This document shows positions 55,149 through 63,483 of a DNA stretch of 64,000 nt, in pieces. Location: positions 248,001 to 312,000 of the forward strand of contig JAFDXX010000004.1 of the NCBI GenBank assembly GCA_018267705.1, given 5' to 3'. How positions within the stretch are numbered: the first letter of the stretch is position 1; every line of letters starts with the position of its first letter. Under the pieces are notes generated by a model. The model was not told the origin of the DNA. It searched no databases and saw only the letters and a program-made list of their open reading frames with translations. The position numbers were made by a program, and so were the translations under genes. Origin of the DNA: Bacteroidota bacterium. GTDB lineage: Bacteria; Bacteroidota; Bacteroidia; Chitinophagales; Chitinophagaceae.

Positions 55149-58100
55149 ATGGCTAACTCAAAAACCACAAAAGGCTTGCAATTCTCTCGCCGCTTTACAA
55201 AAAACAATGTTAGTGTTTTCGATTTATTCGAATACGATTACAGAACCAGCATTATTAAAAACCCAACCGGAGAAGTTGTGTTTGAAATGAATAATGTTGA
55301 AGTGCCCAAACATTGGAGCCAAATAGCTACCGATATTTTAGCTCAAAAATATTTTCGTAAAGCAGGTGTTCCGCAAAAAGACGGAAGTGCAGGAAGAGAA
55401 ACCTCAGCCAAACAAGTTGCACATCGTATGGCAAACTGTTGGAAAGTTTGGGGAGAGCGTTATAATTATTTTGCTTCTGCAAAAGATGCAGAAATATTTT
55501 ATGATGAGTTAGTGTTTAGCATATTGAACCAATCATGTGTTCCCAATTCTCCACAATGGTTTAATACAGGGTTATACGAAAGCTATGGCATTACAGGAAA
55601 ACCACAAGGGCATTATTATGTTGATGCTGCTGATGGTGAATTGAAAAAATCTAAAAATGCTTATGAACGTCCGCAACCACACGCCTGTTTTATTTTAAGT
55701 GTGAATGATGATTTAGTTAATGAAGGCGGTATTATGGATTTATGGGTACGCGAAGCAAGAATTTTTAAATACGGAAGCGGTGTAGGAACCAATTTTTCTC
55801 AAATACGCGGTGCAGGCGAAAAATTGAGCGGTGGCGGTACTTCTAGCGGATTAATGAGTTTTTTAAAAATAGGCGATAGAGCTGCAGGTGCTATAAAAAG
55901 TGGTGGAACAACACGCCGTGCAGCAAAAATGGTTTGTTTAGATTTAGACCATCCTGAAATAATGGATTTTATTAACTGGAAAGTTGAAGAAGAAAAAAAA
56001 GTAGGAGCATTAATTGATGCAGGTTATGATAACCATTACGAAGGCGAAGCTTATTTAACCGTAAGCGGGCAAAACTCTAACAACTCTGTTCGTATTCCTA
56101 ATTCATTTTTTGAAAAATTAGAAAACAATGAAGATTGGGAATTGAAAGCAAGAACAGACGGAAGAACAATGAAAAAAATTCCGGCACGCGAGGTTTGGAA
56201 ACAAATTTCTTATGCAGCTTGGCGTTGTGCAGACCCCGGAACACAATACGATACTACAATTAACGAATGGCATACTTGCCCTAAAGGTGGCCGTATTAAT
56301 GCTTCTAACCCATGTAGCGAATACATGTTTTTAGACAATACCGCTTGTAATTTAGCTTCTATCAACTTAAGAAAATTCTTTAATGAAGAAACTAATTTAT
56401 TAGATGTTGAAGGATTAGAATACATAAGCCGTTTATGGACAGTTGTATTAGAAATTTCTGTATTAATGGCTCAATTCCCTTCAAAAGAAGTAGCACAACT
56501 TTCTTATGATTACAGAACATTAGGTTTAGGCTTTGCCAACTTAGGAACCATTTTAATGATTAGCGGTATTGCTTACGATAGTGAAGAAGCAAGAGGTATT
56601 GCAGGTGCGGTAAGTGCAATAATGACGGGTATTTCATACAAAACATCTGCAGAAATGGCTTCCTTTTTAGGTACATTTTCTAAGTACAATGAAAACAAAG
56701 AAGATATGTTACGTGTAATGCGTAACCACCGTGCAGCCGCTTACGATGCCGAAGGTGCTTATGTTGGCATACAAATAAAACCACAAGGTATTAAAGCAAA
56801 ATATTGCCCAGATTATTTATTAAAATCGGCAACCAAAGCTTGGGATGATGCTGTACAGTTAGGAGAACAATATGGTTACAGAAATGCACAAACAACCGTA
56901 ATTGCACCAACCGGAACAATTGGTTTAGTAATGGATTGCGATACAACAGGAGTGGAGCCTGACTTTGCTTTAGTGAAATTTAAAAAACTTTCTGGTGGTG
57001 GTTATTTTAAAATAATAAATGGTGCTGTACCTAATGCATTAAAAACATTAGGATACAAACAAAATGAAATTGATGCAATTGAAAAATATGCAGTAGGTGC
57101 TGCAAGTTTTGAAGGAGCTCCTTTCATTAATCCAACATCATTAAATGAAAAAGGATTTACAAGTGAAGAAATTTCAAAACTAAATGGTGCAGCAAAATCT
57201 GCTTTTGAAATTGGTTTTGTTTTCAACAAATTTATTTTAGGCGAAGCATGTTTGCAACGTTTAGGTTTTACTGAAACACAATACAACGATTGGAATTTTA
57301 ATTTGTTAGAAGCATTAGGATTTACTGATGAAGAAATTGATGCAGCCAACGATTATGTATGCGGAACAATGACGGTAGAAGGTGCACCTTATTTAAAAGA
57401 AGAACATTTACAAATATTTGATTGTGCTAATAAATGCGGTAAAAAAGGTGAAAGATATATTCATGCACATGGGCATATAAAAATGATGAGTGCTTGTCAG
57501 CCATTTTTAAGCGGTGCTATTTCTAAAACAATTAACCTTCCGCACGAAGCAACAATTGAAGAAATAGAAGACAGCTATTTATTAAGTTGGCAATTAGGCT
57601 TAAAAGCTTGTGCATTGTATAGAGATGGCTCAAAACTTTCACAACCATTAAGCAACAAATCTGATAAAAAGAAAAAAGCAGATAGCAGTAAAACCGCTGT
57701 AGACAATGGACTATCTACTGTTGATAGCAACATTGTTGATTTAGGTAAACTATCTGTTGAAGATTTATTAGAAGAAGTTACAAAACGTATGACTGCTTCT
57801 TCAGACACTAAATTAAAAAGAGCTTTATCAAGAATAGTTGAAAGAAAATCTTTACCAGCAAAACGCAGTGGCTTTACTCAAAAAGCAAAAATTAATGGTC
57901 AGGCAATTTTCTTAAGAACAGGAGAATACAGTGATGGAACATTAGGAGAAATATTTATAGATTTAGCTAAAGAAGGTTCAACTGTTCGCAGTTTAATGAA
58001 CTGCTTTGCCATTGCAATTTCTGTTGGCTTACAATATGGTGTACCATTAGAAGAATTTGTAGAAAAGTTTGTGTTTACACGTTTTGAACCATCGGGAATG

Positions 58101-58505
58101 GTAGATCATCCAAACATTAAAACAACCACATCATTAGTAGATTTTGTATTCCGTGCATTAGCGTATGAATATTTAGGAAGAACAGATTTAGTACATGTAT
58201 TAGATAAACCCGAAATAGGCAACACAGGAGATGAAGGTGATTTAAGTTATTTAAACACATCGCCCGAATTAAGCAGCGTACACGTAACAGCACCTTCTGC
58301 CAATGCAACGCCTTCTTCTGTTCAGCCACAAAAACTACAACGCACTGTTGCAGTAAAAGAAGAAGCAGGGTTAGATATGGTTAATGCAGCGGCAAAAAAT
58401 ATGCAGAGTGATGCACCTGCTTGTAACACTTGCGGACACATTACTATACGCAGCGGTACTTGCTACAAATGCTTGAACTGTGGCAACAGCATGGGTTGCA
58501 GCTAA
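55149..58505 (+). CDS. nrdJ: Adenosylcobalamin-dependent (class II) ribonucleotide reductase
   Basis: The 1118-aa protein is a class II ribonucleotide reductase, which uses adenosylcobalamin to make the thiyl radical and needs no oxygen. Seen motifs are SCVPNSPQWFNTGLY, FKYGSGVGTNFSQIRG, NPCSEYMFLDNTACNLASINL and the APTGTIGLVMDCDTTGVEPDF segment of the catalytic barrel. The C-terminus holds a TSCPD-like domain and a zinc-ribbon-like tail with Cys pairs in NTCGH, CYKCLNC and MGCS, probably the redox-active end. Length and domain order match the common large vitamin B12-dependent form. It stands alone between a long divergent region and a terminator. Confidence 0.95.
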   Translation: MANSKTTKGLQFSRRFTKNNVSVFDLFEYDYRTSIIKNPTGEVVFEMNNVEVPKHWSQIATDILAQKYFRKAGVPQKDGSAGRETSAKQVAHRMANCWKVWGERYNYFASAKDAEIFYDELVFSILNQSCVPNSPQWFNTGLYESYGITGKPQGHYYVDAADGELKKSKNAYERPQPHACFILSVNDDLVNEGGIMDLWVREARIFKYGSGVGTNFSQIRGAGEKLSGGGTSSGLMSFLKIGDRAAGAIKSGGTTRRAAKMVCLDLDHPEIMDFINWKVEEEKKVGALIDAGYDNHYEGEAYLTVSGQNSNNSVRIPNSFFEKLENNEDWELKARTDGRTMKKIPAREVWKQISYAAWRCADPGTQYDTTINEWHTCPKGGRINASNPCSEYMFLDNTACNLASINLRKFFNEETNLLDVEGLEYISRLWTVVLEISVLMAQFPSKEVAQLSYDYRTLGLGFANLGTILMISGIAYDSEEARGIAGAVSAIMTGISYKTSAEMASFLGTFSKYNENKEDMLRVMRNHRAAAYDAEGAYVGIQIKPQGIKAKYCPDYLLKSATKAWDDAVQLGEQYGYRNAQTTVIAPTGTIGLVMDCDTTGVEPDFALVKFKKLSGGGYFKIINGAVPNALKTLGYKQNEIDAIEKYAVGAASFEGAPFINPTSLNEKGFTSEEISKLNGAAKSAFEIGFVFNKFILGEACLQRLGFTETQYNDWNFNLLEALGFTDEEIDAANDYVCGTMTVEGAPYLKEEHLQIFDCANKCGKKGERYIHAHGHIKMMSACQPFLSGAISKTINLPHEATIEEIEDSYLLSWQLGLKACALYRDGSKLSQPLSNKSDKKKKADSSKTAVDNGLSTVDSNIVDLGKLSVEDLLEEVTKRMTASSDTKLKRALSRIVERKSLPAKRSGFTQKAKINGQAIFLRTGEYSDGTLGEIFIDLAKEGSTVRSLMNCFAIAISVGLQYGVPLEEFVEKFVFTRFEPSGMVDHPNIKTTTSLVDFVFRALAYEYLGRTDLVHVLDKPEIGNTGDEGDLSYLNTSPELSSVHVTAPSANATPSSVQPQKLQRTVAVKEEAGLDMVNAAAKNMQSDAPACNTCGHITIRSGTCYKCLNCGNSMGCS

Positions 58506-58560
58506 GAAAGAAAAACAGAAGTAAGAAGTTAGAAGGGAGAAGTGAAAATAACAAATCAAT

Positions 58561-58595
58561 AAAAAAGAGCCACTCCTATGAAGTGGCTCTTTTTT
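58561..58595 (+). terminator. Terminator of the ribonucleotide reductase gene
   Basis: A perfect 14-bp stem (58561-58574 with 58582-58595) with a 7-nt loop, A run first and T run last, lies 55 nt after the stop codon. Confidence 0.92.
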
Positions 58596-58637
58596 GGATA
58601 ACAAATAAGTTCTTTGATTTAAACAGATTTAAAAAAT

Positions 58638-58697
58638 AAAGGTCACCTCTTGCTCAGGTAACCTTTAATGTAGACAGTTGTAATTGTTAATTACAAC
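58638..58697 (+). promoter_or_regulatory. Structured leader with two hairpins before the 40-codon ORF
   Basis: Hairpin 1 pairs 58638-58647 with 58657-58666 (9 of 10 bp). Hairpin 2 pairs 58677-58685 with 58689-58697 (9 perfect bp, 3-nt loop). Neither is followed by a T run, so they look like a leader structure rather than terminators. Confidence 0.45.
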
Positions 58698-58736
58698 AAC
58701 ATTTTAAACCAAAAACCATAAAGGAGGTATTCAATC

Positions 58737-58859
58737 ATGGCAGGTTCAAAATGCAAACCTGGGTATCGGGAGATATTTTGCCCTTACATTGTAAGGGGAG
58801 GAAAAAAAATCTACCCGAGGAAGTCCAAGTACTTTCACTTTTTCATAAAGATTAAGTAA
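58737..58859 (+). CDS. 40-residue basic, Cys- and aromatic-rich small protein with strong SD
   Basis: The ATG at 58737 is preceded by AAGGAGG at 58721-58727 (9-nt spacing), one of two full SD sequences I found ahead of genes here. The product is very basic: it begins MAGSKCKPGYREIFCPYI, has many Lys/Arg and Tyr/Phe, and ends FHFFIKIK. Two Cys residues are nine apart. A terminator follows the stop by 15 nt, so it is a complete transcription unit. The fold could suit an RNA- or ribosome-binding peptide, but I recognise no family. GC-richer codons than neighbours and an internal 7-bp hairpin leave open a structured RNA instead. Confidence 0.6.
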   Translation: MAGSKCKPGYREIFCPYIVRGGKKIYPRKSKYFHFFIKIK

Positions 58860-58874
58860 AGTATTTAGAGTTAG

Positions 58875-58900
58875 GGGGAAGTTTAATCTTCCCCTTTTTT
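58875..58900 (+). terminator. Terminator of the 40-codon gene
   Basis: A perfect 7-bp GC-rich stem (58875-58881 with 58888-58894), 6-nt loop and six T. Confidence 0.88.
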
Positions 58901-59091
58901 CCAAAATAAAAGTAAATAAAACGGTATTAAGTTTAAGGTTTTTCAAAAAAAAATTTTCGAAATAAAAGATACTAACATATTAACATGGTTGAAACAATTA
59001 TTATTGAATAAAACCATCTTTGTAAAAAATATTTCAGTCTATCAAAGACTAAACTCAGTTCTAAAAACTTCATAGGTAAAAATTAGAAACC
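58901..59091. other. 191-nt AT-rich gap before another terminator
   Basis: No ORF is seen. The next terminator (59092-59115) therefore ends some transcript that starts in this gap, or attenuates the downstream gene. Confidence 0.4.
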
Positions 59092-59118
59092 ACTGCCCCG
59101 ATTTTTCGGGGCAGTTTT
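59092..59118 (+). terminator. Rho-independent terminator
   Basis: A perfect 10-bp GC-rich stem (59092-59101 with 59106-59115) with a 4-nt T loop and a T-rich tail lies 38 nt before the next ATG. Confidence 0.88.
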
Positions 59119-59155
59119 GTTTTATTTTAGTAGCCCAAACCCTAAAATATTTTTT

Positions 59156-59764
59156 ATGAAAAAAATATGCTGCACAATTTTTTTAGTATTAATTATTTTT
59201 CCTGCTTTTTCGCAAACGCAAGAAGCATTATTAATTAAAAAAGCAAAAGCATTTTATGCATGGTATAATAGCAAAAGCAATAAAATGCCCAACTTTAATT
59301 TGTATAAAGGAAAGAACGCAAAGTTTGAGCCTCCTTATTATATTGACTGGAATACAGTTAATAAATATTTTGCATATATAAAAAACAATGTTCCTTGGTT
59401 GGGAGAAACATTTATAAAAAATGAAAAAGAATTTTTTAAAACTTGCGATGAATATTTTAAAAAATATCCTGACGATGAAATACCTTATGGTTTTGATTAT
59501 GAAAGAATTGTTGGTGGGCAAGTTGGTATTGAGGAAGCTGTAGAAATTTATTTACCAAAAACCGGTAAATGGAAAGCGGTTATACAAGGTAATATTGCTT
59601 ATGTGTATTGCATTTATAAAACCATAGATTATGAAACAGATAAACCAAAAGAAGCTAAATCAATTACAGAATTTAGAAAAGAAAACGGCGTATTTAAAAT
59701 AGCCAAAACCATTGGTATGACTGAGATAGAAGAAATTGACCCTGTAGAAGTTAAAGAAGGATAA
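59156..59764 (+). CDS. Secreted protein of unknown function (202 aa)
   Basis: The start at ATG 59156 gives a signal peptide (KKICCTIFLVLIIFPAFSQ). A longer frame opening at 59117 would put extra residues before it and overlap the terminator tail. The mature protein is Lys/Tyr-rich with an N-terminal helix (ALLIKKAKAFYAWYNSKS), then WNTVNKYFAYIKNNVPWLGE and a final sheet (WKAVIQGNIAYVYCIYKTI, FRKENGVFKIAKTIG). The layout resembles small DUF3828-like periplasmic proteins, but the assignment is tentative. The next gene follows by 48 nt. Confidence 0.7.
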   Translation: MKKICCTIFLVLIIFPAFSQTQEALLIKKAKAFYAWYNSKSNKMPNFNLYKGKNAKFEPPYYIDWNTVNKYFAYIKNNVPWLGETFIKNEKEFFKTCDEYFKKYPDDEIPYGFDYERIVGGQVGIEEAVEIYLPKTGKWKAVIQGNIAYVYCIYKTIDYETDKPKEAKSITEFRKENGVFKIAKTIGMTEIEEIDPVEVKEG

Positions 59765-59785
59765 GTAAATCTTTTTTCATTCATT

Positions 59786-59793
59786 TATATTTG
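59786..59793 (+). promoter_or_regulatory. Putative -7 element (TATATTTG)
   Basis: TATATTTG fits TAnnTTTG and lies 19 nt before the YcxB-like ATG. No clear -33. Confidence 0.4.
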
Positions 59794-59812
59794 TTGTATT
59801 ATACACAACCAC

Positions 59813-60286
59813 ATGCAGTTTAGTTTCGCATACAACAAGAAAAAAGTATTACAAGCATTACGTTATCATTTTATTTCAAAACAAGAAATTAAAGTGATGA
59901 TTATTTTAGTAAATGTATTTGCCATAGCATCGGCAGCATTATTTTATTTTAAAAAAATACGCCCCGAGCCTTTTTTTTTAGGAACTTTTGTTTGGGTAAT
60001 GATGATGGTTAGTGTTTGGTATATTTTGCCTTATATTATTTACAATAAATCAACAACGTTTAAAGAAAAATTTATTATTCATTTTTCTGAACACAATGTT
60101 ACACTTGAAAACGAAAGAGGTTATGTAAATTGGGAATGGAAAACGTTTAGTAAATATTTTGAATCTCCACATTTTTTTCATTTATACTTTGATTCTAAAT
60201 CTTTTTTCTTAGTGCCTAAAGATGCTATGACAGAAGAAAACAAACACGATGTAAGAGCTTTGCTTAAAAATAAAATTGTACAATAA
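59813..60286 (+). CDS. YcxB-like membrane protein (157 aa)
   Basis: Two adjacent transmembrane helices (VMIILVNVFAIASAALFYF and FFLGTFVWVMMMVSVWYILPYII) are followed by a C-terminal soluble part. That part has the YcxB-like pattern IHFSEHNVTLENERGYVNWEWKTFSKYFESPHFFHLYF and a terminal SFFLVPKDAM strand. The family function is unknown. It is just upstream of the two-component system, with an inverted repeat in between. Confidence 0.8.
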   Translation: MQFSFAYNKKKVLQALRYHFISKQEIKVMIILVNVFAIASAALFYFKKIRPEPFFLGTFVWVMMMVSVWYILPYIIYNKSTTFKEKFIIHFSEHNVTLENERGYVNWEWKTFSKYFESPHFFHLYFDSKSFFLVPKDAMTEENKHDVRALLKNKIVQ

Positions 60287-60305
60287 ATTTTCCTTCCATA
60301 TAAAG

Positions 60306-60329
60306 TAAATACTACATAGTGAGTATTTA
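60306..60329. promoter_or_regulatory. Inverted repeat TAAATACT-N8-AGTATTTA upstream of the sensor kinase
   Basis: Perfect 8-bp arms (60306-60313 and 60322-60329) flank an 8-nt spacer. The core fits ATACY-N8-RGTAT, the pattern also seen at 63174-63191 and 63401-63418. It is a candidate binding site for the downstream response regulator (autoregulation). Confidence 0.55.
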
Positions 60330-60403
60330 TTTGCCTTCAATATTTTCTTTTCTTTAGAAAAAATTATAGCGTTTTATTTTTTAAAACATTTAAAACTGTG
60401 AGA

Positions 60404-62533
60404 ATGATTTTTCTAAAGAAACTTATTTGTTGTTTATTGGTGTTGTTGCATTTTTTTGTAGCAGCACAATCGCAAGAAACAGAGTTGCAAAAAAAAGATG
60501 CTATTGATAAAATAAAAACAAATCTTTTAAAAGCAAAACAATTATATACCACCAATAGAATACAGGGAGAATTGGTAGCAACAGAAGTATACAAATCAGC
60601 TTCTAAATATTCTGAAACTGTAAAAGAATTTATTGATGCACATAATTTACTCGGATTATTTAATCAGTATAATGATAAAATTACCGAAGCAAAAAAGTTT
60701 TATAATGATGGATTAGAATTGGCAATAAAACACAATGAAAAAAGTTTGGCCGAAAAAATAAAAACCAATATTGGTAATTTATTAATGCATACAGGCAGGT
60801 ATGAAGAATGTATTCAATATTCATTAACCTTAATAGAAACATTAAACGATAATTTACAAGCAAAAGCAAATACACTTGCCAATATTGCTATTTGTTATGC
60901 ATATTTAAAAAATGATAACTCTGCAATTTTTTTTCAGCAAAATGCCAATAAATTATTTGAACAATTAAAAGATAAAAGAGGAATAAGCACAGGATACAAT
61001 TTATTAGGAAGCAGTTATGTGCATTTAAAACAATACGATTCTGCTAATAAATATCTGTATCAATCTCTGCAATATAAAACCGAAATGAAAGATACAAGTG
61101 GTATTATAAACGCAACTTTAAATATTGCAAGTAATTATTATGCTCAAAATAAAATTGAAGAGGCAAAAAGTGTTTATAAAAACCTTGAAAAAATTATTGT
61201 TGCATACAATAGCAATATACACTTGACTTCATTTTATAACAATATTGCAAATGTTTATGATAAATTAAAAATGTTTGATAGTGCAATTATTTACAATAAA
61301 CTTTCTTTTAAACAAGTACAAAAAACACAACATTTATATCTGCAAGCCAATGCAGCCTTAAATCTTAGCAAAGCTTATCATAAAATAAATAATATAGACT
61401 CTGCACTTTATTACAGAATAATTGGAGATAAACTTACCGATTCATTAAACGCAATTGAAAAAAATAAAACATTGTTAGAGTTAAGCACTAAATACGAAAC
61501 AGAAGCCAAACAACTAAAAATAAATTTATTACTGAAAGAAGATTCAATAAAAAAACTACAATTAAATAATCAAACCGTTCAACTAAAAAATCAGCAATTA
61601 AGCTTAGCACAACAAAATTTTGAAATTGCCGAGGCTCAATTAAAAATTGCAGATGATAGTTTACTTCTTATCAAAAAAAATAAAGATATCACCACACAAA
61701 AACTGCAAACTTTAAAAAAAGAACAAGAAATTAATAATCTTTCTAACGAGAAAAAATTGAATGAATTAGCATTAAGTAAAAAGAATAATTTATTAATTGC
61801 AATATCATTACTTCTTTTATTATTAATGTTAGCCGGATATTTATTTTACAAACAAAAGAAGCAACAGCAAGAAAATAAAATGCAGCAACAACTACATATA
61901 CAACAAGAAAAGTCTATGATGGCAGTATTAGAAGCAGAAGAAAAAGAACGTAAAAGAATTGCTGCTGAATTGCATGATGGTATTGGGCAAAGTATGACGG
62001 CAGCTTGGATGAATATGCAATCTGCATTAAACAGTAAAGAGAATGATGAACAAAAAAATATCATCTTTAAAAATGCTTTAACCTTAATAGATGAAAGTTG
62101 TAAAGAAATAAGAGTTGTAAGTCATAATATGATGCCCAATGTGTTATTACAAAAAGGTTTGGTAAATGCTGTAAAAGATTTTTTAACTCAAATAAATAAA
62201 CAAGGTTTAAATATTAATATAGAAGCAGAAGGCTTGCATAAATCAATTCCGCCACATGTTGAGTCTGTATTGTATCGTGTTATTCAAGAAGCCGTTAATA
62301 ATGTTGTTAAACATGCAAATGCTACCGAACTTTTTATAACACTTTATAATGATGCAGATGGTATTGATGTAATGATTGAAGACAATGGCGTTGGGTTTGA
62401 CAAAACAAAAATTAAAAACAACGGCATTGGTTTGCAAAATATAAAAAGCAGAATTGAATTTTTAAAAGGAAATGTAGAGTGGGATACAGCTTTATATAAC
62501 GGAACAGTTTTATCTATTCATGTACCATTATAA
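60404..62533 (+). CDS. TPR sensor histidine kinase (HisKA_3 / NarX-LiaS type)
   Basis: The ATG at 60404 gives 709 aa (a GTG two codons upstream is also in frame). A signal peptide (MIFLKKLICCLLVLLHFFVAA) is followed by periplasmic tetratricopeptide-like repeats over about residues 40-350 and a coiled coil (about 370-460). One transmembrane helix (LLIAISLLLLLLMLAGYLF) comes next. The cytoplasmic part has the HisKA_3 box ERKRIAAELHDGIGQ with His524 and an HATPase_c domain (NNVVKHANA, EDNGVGFD, NNGIGLQNIKSR). It should phosphorylate the regulator encoded 2 nt downstream. The sensed signal is unknown. Confidence 0.92.
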   Translation: MIFLKKLICCLLVLLHFFVAAQSQETELQKKDAIDKIKTNLLKAKQLYTTNRIQGELVATEVYKSASKYSETVKEFIDAHNLLGLFNQYNDKITEAKKFYNDGLELAIKHNEKSLAEKIKTNIGNLLMHTGRYEECIQYSLTLIETLNDNLQAKANTLANIAICYAYLKNDNSAIFFQQNANKLFEQLKDKRGISTGYNLLGSSYVHLKQYDSANKYLYQSLQYKTEMKDTSGIINATLNIASNYYAQNKIEEAKSVYKNLEKIIVAYNSNIHLTSFYNNIANVYDKLKMFDSAIIYNKLSFKQVQKTQHLYLQANAALNLSKAYHKINNIDSALYYRIIGDKLTDSLNAIEKNKTLLELSTKYETEAKQLKINLLLKEDSIKKLQLNNQTVQLKNQQLSLAQQNFEIAEAQLKIADDSLLLIKKNKDITTQKLQTLKKEQEINNLSNEKKLNELALSKKNNLLIAISLLLLLLMLAGYLFYKQKKQQQENKMQQQLHIQQEKSMMAVLEAEEKERKRIAAELHDGIGQSMTAAWMNMQSALNSKENDEQKNIIFKNALTLIDESCKEIRVVSHNMMPNVLLQKGLVNAVKDFLTQINKQGLNINIEAEGLHKSIPPHVESVLYRVIQEAVNNVVKHANATELFITLYNDADGIDVMIEDNGVGFDKTKIKNNGIGLQNIKSRIEFLKGNVEWDTALYNGTVLSIHVPL

Positions 62534-62535
62534 TT

Positions 62536-63168
62536 ATGATAAAAATTGCATTAGTAGATGATCATCAAATTATAATTGATGGTTTAAAATCTTTATTAAA
62601 TCAATCATCAACTATTCAACTTGTTGCAACTGCCAACAGCGGCAAAGAAATTTTGCAAAAAATAAATGAAACAGTAATTGATATTTTAATTACAGACATT
62701 AGCATGCCTGAAATGAATGGGTTAGAATTAGCTAAAAAAGTAAAACAATTATTTCCCGAAATAAAAATTATTGCATTAAGTATGAATGCTGATGGCTCTA
62801 CAATTAATGCTATGGTTAATGATGCAGATATTACAGGATACCTTTTAAAACAAACAGGTGCCAATGAATTAATAACAGCTATTGAAAAAGTTTATAAAGG
62901 AGGCATTTATTTTCAAACCGATATTTTAAATGCTTTAGAACAGCAAACAAAAATTAAACAGCAACAAGTATCGGCTAATTTATCTAACAGAGAAATACAA
63001 ATAATTGCTTTGTTAGAGAAAGATTTTTCTAATAAACAAATTGCTACCGAACTAAATATTTCTGTAAGAACAGTTGAAACACACCGAAAAAATATTTTAA
63101 GAAAAACCAATACCAACAATTTACTCTCTTTAATAAAATGGGCTTACGCCAATAAAGTGCTACAATAA
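62536..63168 (+). CDS. NarL/FixJ-family response regulator
   Basis: The 210-aa regulator has a receiver domain with acidic pair Asp8/Asp9, phospho-acceptor Asp54 in LITDISMPEMNG and the later Lys in YLLKQTG. It is followed by a LuxR-type HTH (NLSNREIQIIALLEKDFSNKQIATELNISVRTVETHRKNIL, here spread over about residues 147-190). It starts 2 nt after the kinase stop, so it is its partner. NarL-type regulators bind inverted heptamers as dimers. Candidate sites of that geometry occur at 60306, 63174 and 63401. Confidence 0.94.
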   Translation: MIKIALVDDHQIIIDGLKSLLNQSSTIQLVATANSGKEILQKINETVIDILITDISMPEMNGLELAKKVKQLFPEIKIIALSMNADGSTINAMVNDADITGYLLKQTGANELITAIEKVYKGGIYFQTDILNALEQQTKIKQQQVSANLSNREIQIIALLEKDFSNKQIATELNISVRTVETHRKNILRKTNTNNLLSLIKWAYANKVLQ

Positions 63169-63173
63169 ATTTT

Positions 63174-63191
63174 ATACCCTATTAACGGTAT
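63174..63191. promoter_or_regulatory. Inverted repeat ATACC-N8-GGTAT (site 1), overlapping a -33 element
   Basis: The arms are 63174-63178 and 63187-63191, starting 5 nt after the regulator stop. The right arm runs into TTG (63191-63193), which with TAGCATTG at 63214-63221 (20-nt spacer) makes a near-consensus promoter for the HTH ORF. Read as a NarL-like 7-2-7 arrangement it is TACCCTA-TT-AACGGTA. Confidence 0.65.
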
Positions 63192-63235
63192 TGTAGTAGT
63201 ACACACAACTTTTTAGCATTGTAAAAAATTATGCA

Positions 63236-63400
63236 ATGCAGTTTCAACCAAACAATATTTTAACTAAAAAGCACCAAGAAGTATATAAGCTAATGCAAGC
63301 AGGCTATACATCTCAGCAAATTGCCCATGCAATTAAAATGTCTGAACTAACGGTAAAAATTATTATAAGAAAAATAAAAAAAGCATTAGAAAAAAATTAA
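63236..63400 (+). CDS. Stand-alone LuxR/GerE-type HTH protein (54 aa)
   Basis: An ATG ORF of 54 codons encodes little more than a LuxR-type helix-turn-helix: LTKKHQEVYKLMQAGYTSQQIAHAIKMSELTV, then a basic RKIKKALEKN tail. The same landmarks occur in the C-terminal domain of the regulator encoded 67 nt upstream (S-x-x-QIA, S-x-x-TV, R-K-I). There is no receiver domain. It could be a constitutive GerE-like DNA-binding protein, a modulator that competes with the regulator, or a remnant. The ORF is bounded on both sides by ATACC-N8-GGTAT repeats. Confidence 0.7.
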   Translation: MQFQPNNILTKKHQEVYKLMQAGYTSQQIAHAIKMSELTVKIIIRKIKKALEKN

Positions 63401-63418
63401 ATACCATATCAACGGTAT
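63401..63418. promoter_or_regulatory. Inverted repeat ATACC-N8-GGTAT (site 2), overlapping a -33 element
   Basis: The arms are 63401-63405 and 63414-63418, immediately after the HTH stop codon. Over 21 bp (TACC to TGTA) it differs from site 1 at two positions. TTG at 63418-63420 and TTTG at 63444-63447 (19 nt before the 8-mer that ends in it) give the same promoter geometry as site 1. The lipoprotein ATG is 66 nt downstream. Confidence 0.65.
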
Positions 63419-63483
63419 TGTAAAAAATATTTTTTACAAACAATTTGCATCAATAAATATTTCATCAATAAAACCTTAACTGT

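Noticed and set aside
58918..58930. Third copy of the AACGGTATT motif of the right-end repeats
   Set aside because: Only the half-site is present; there is no ATACC arm 8 nt upstream. A similar half-site at 25830 lies in coding DNA.
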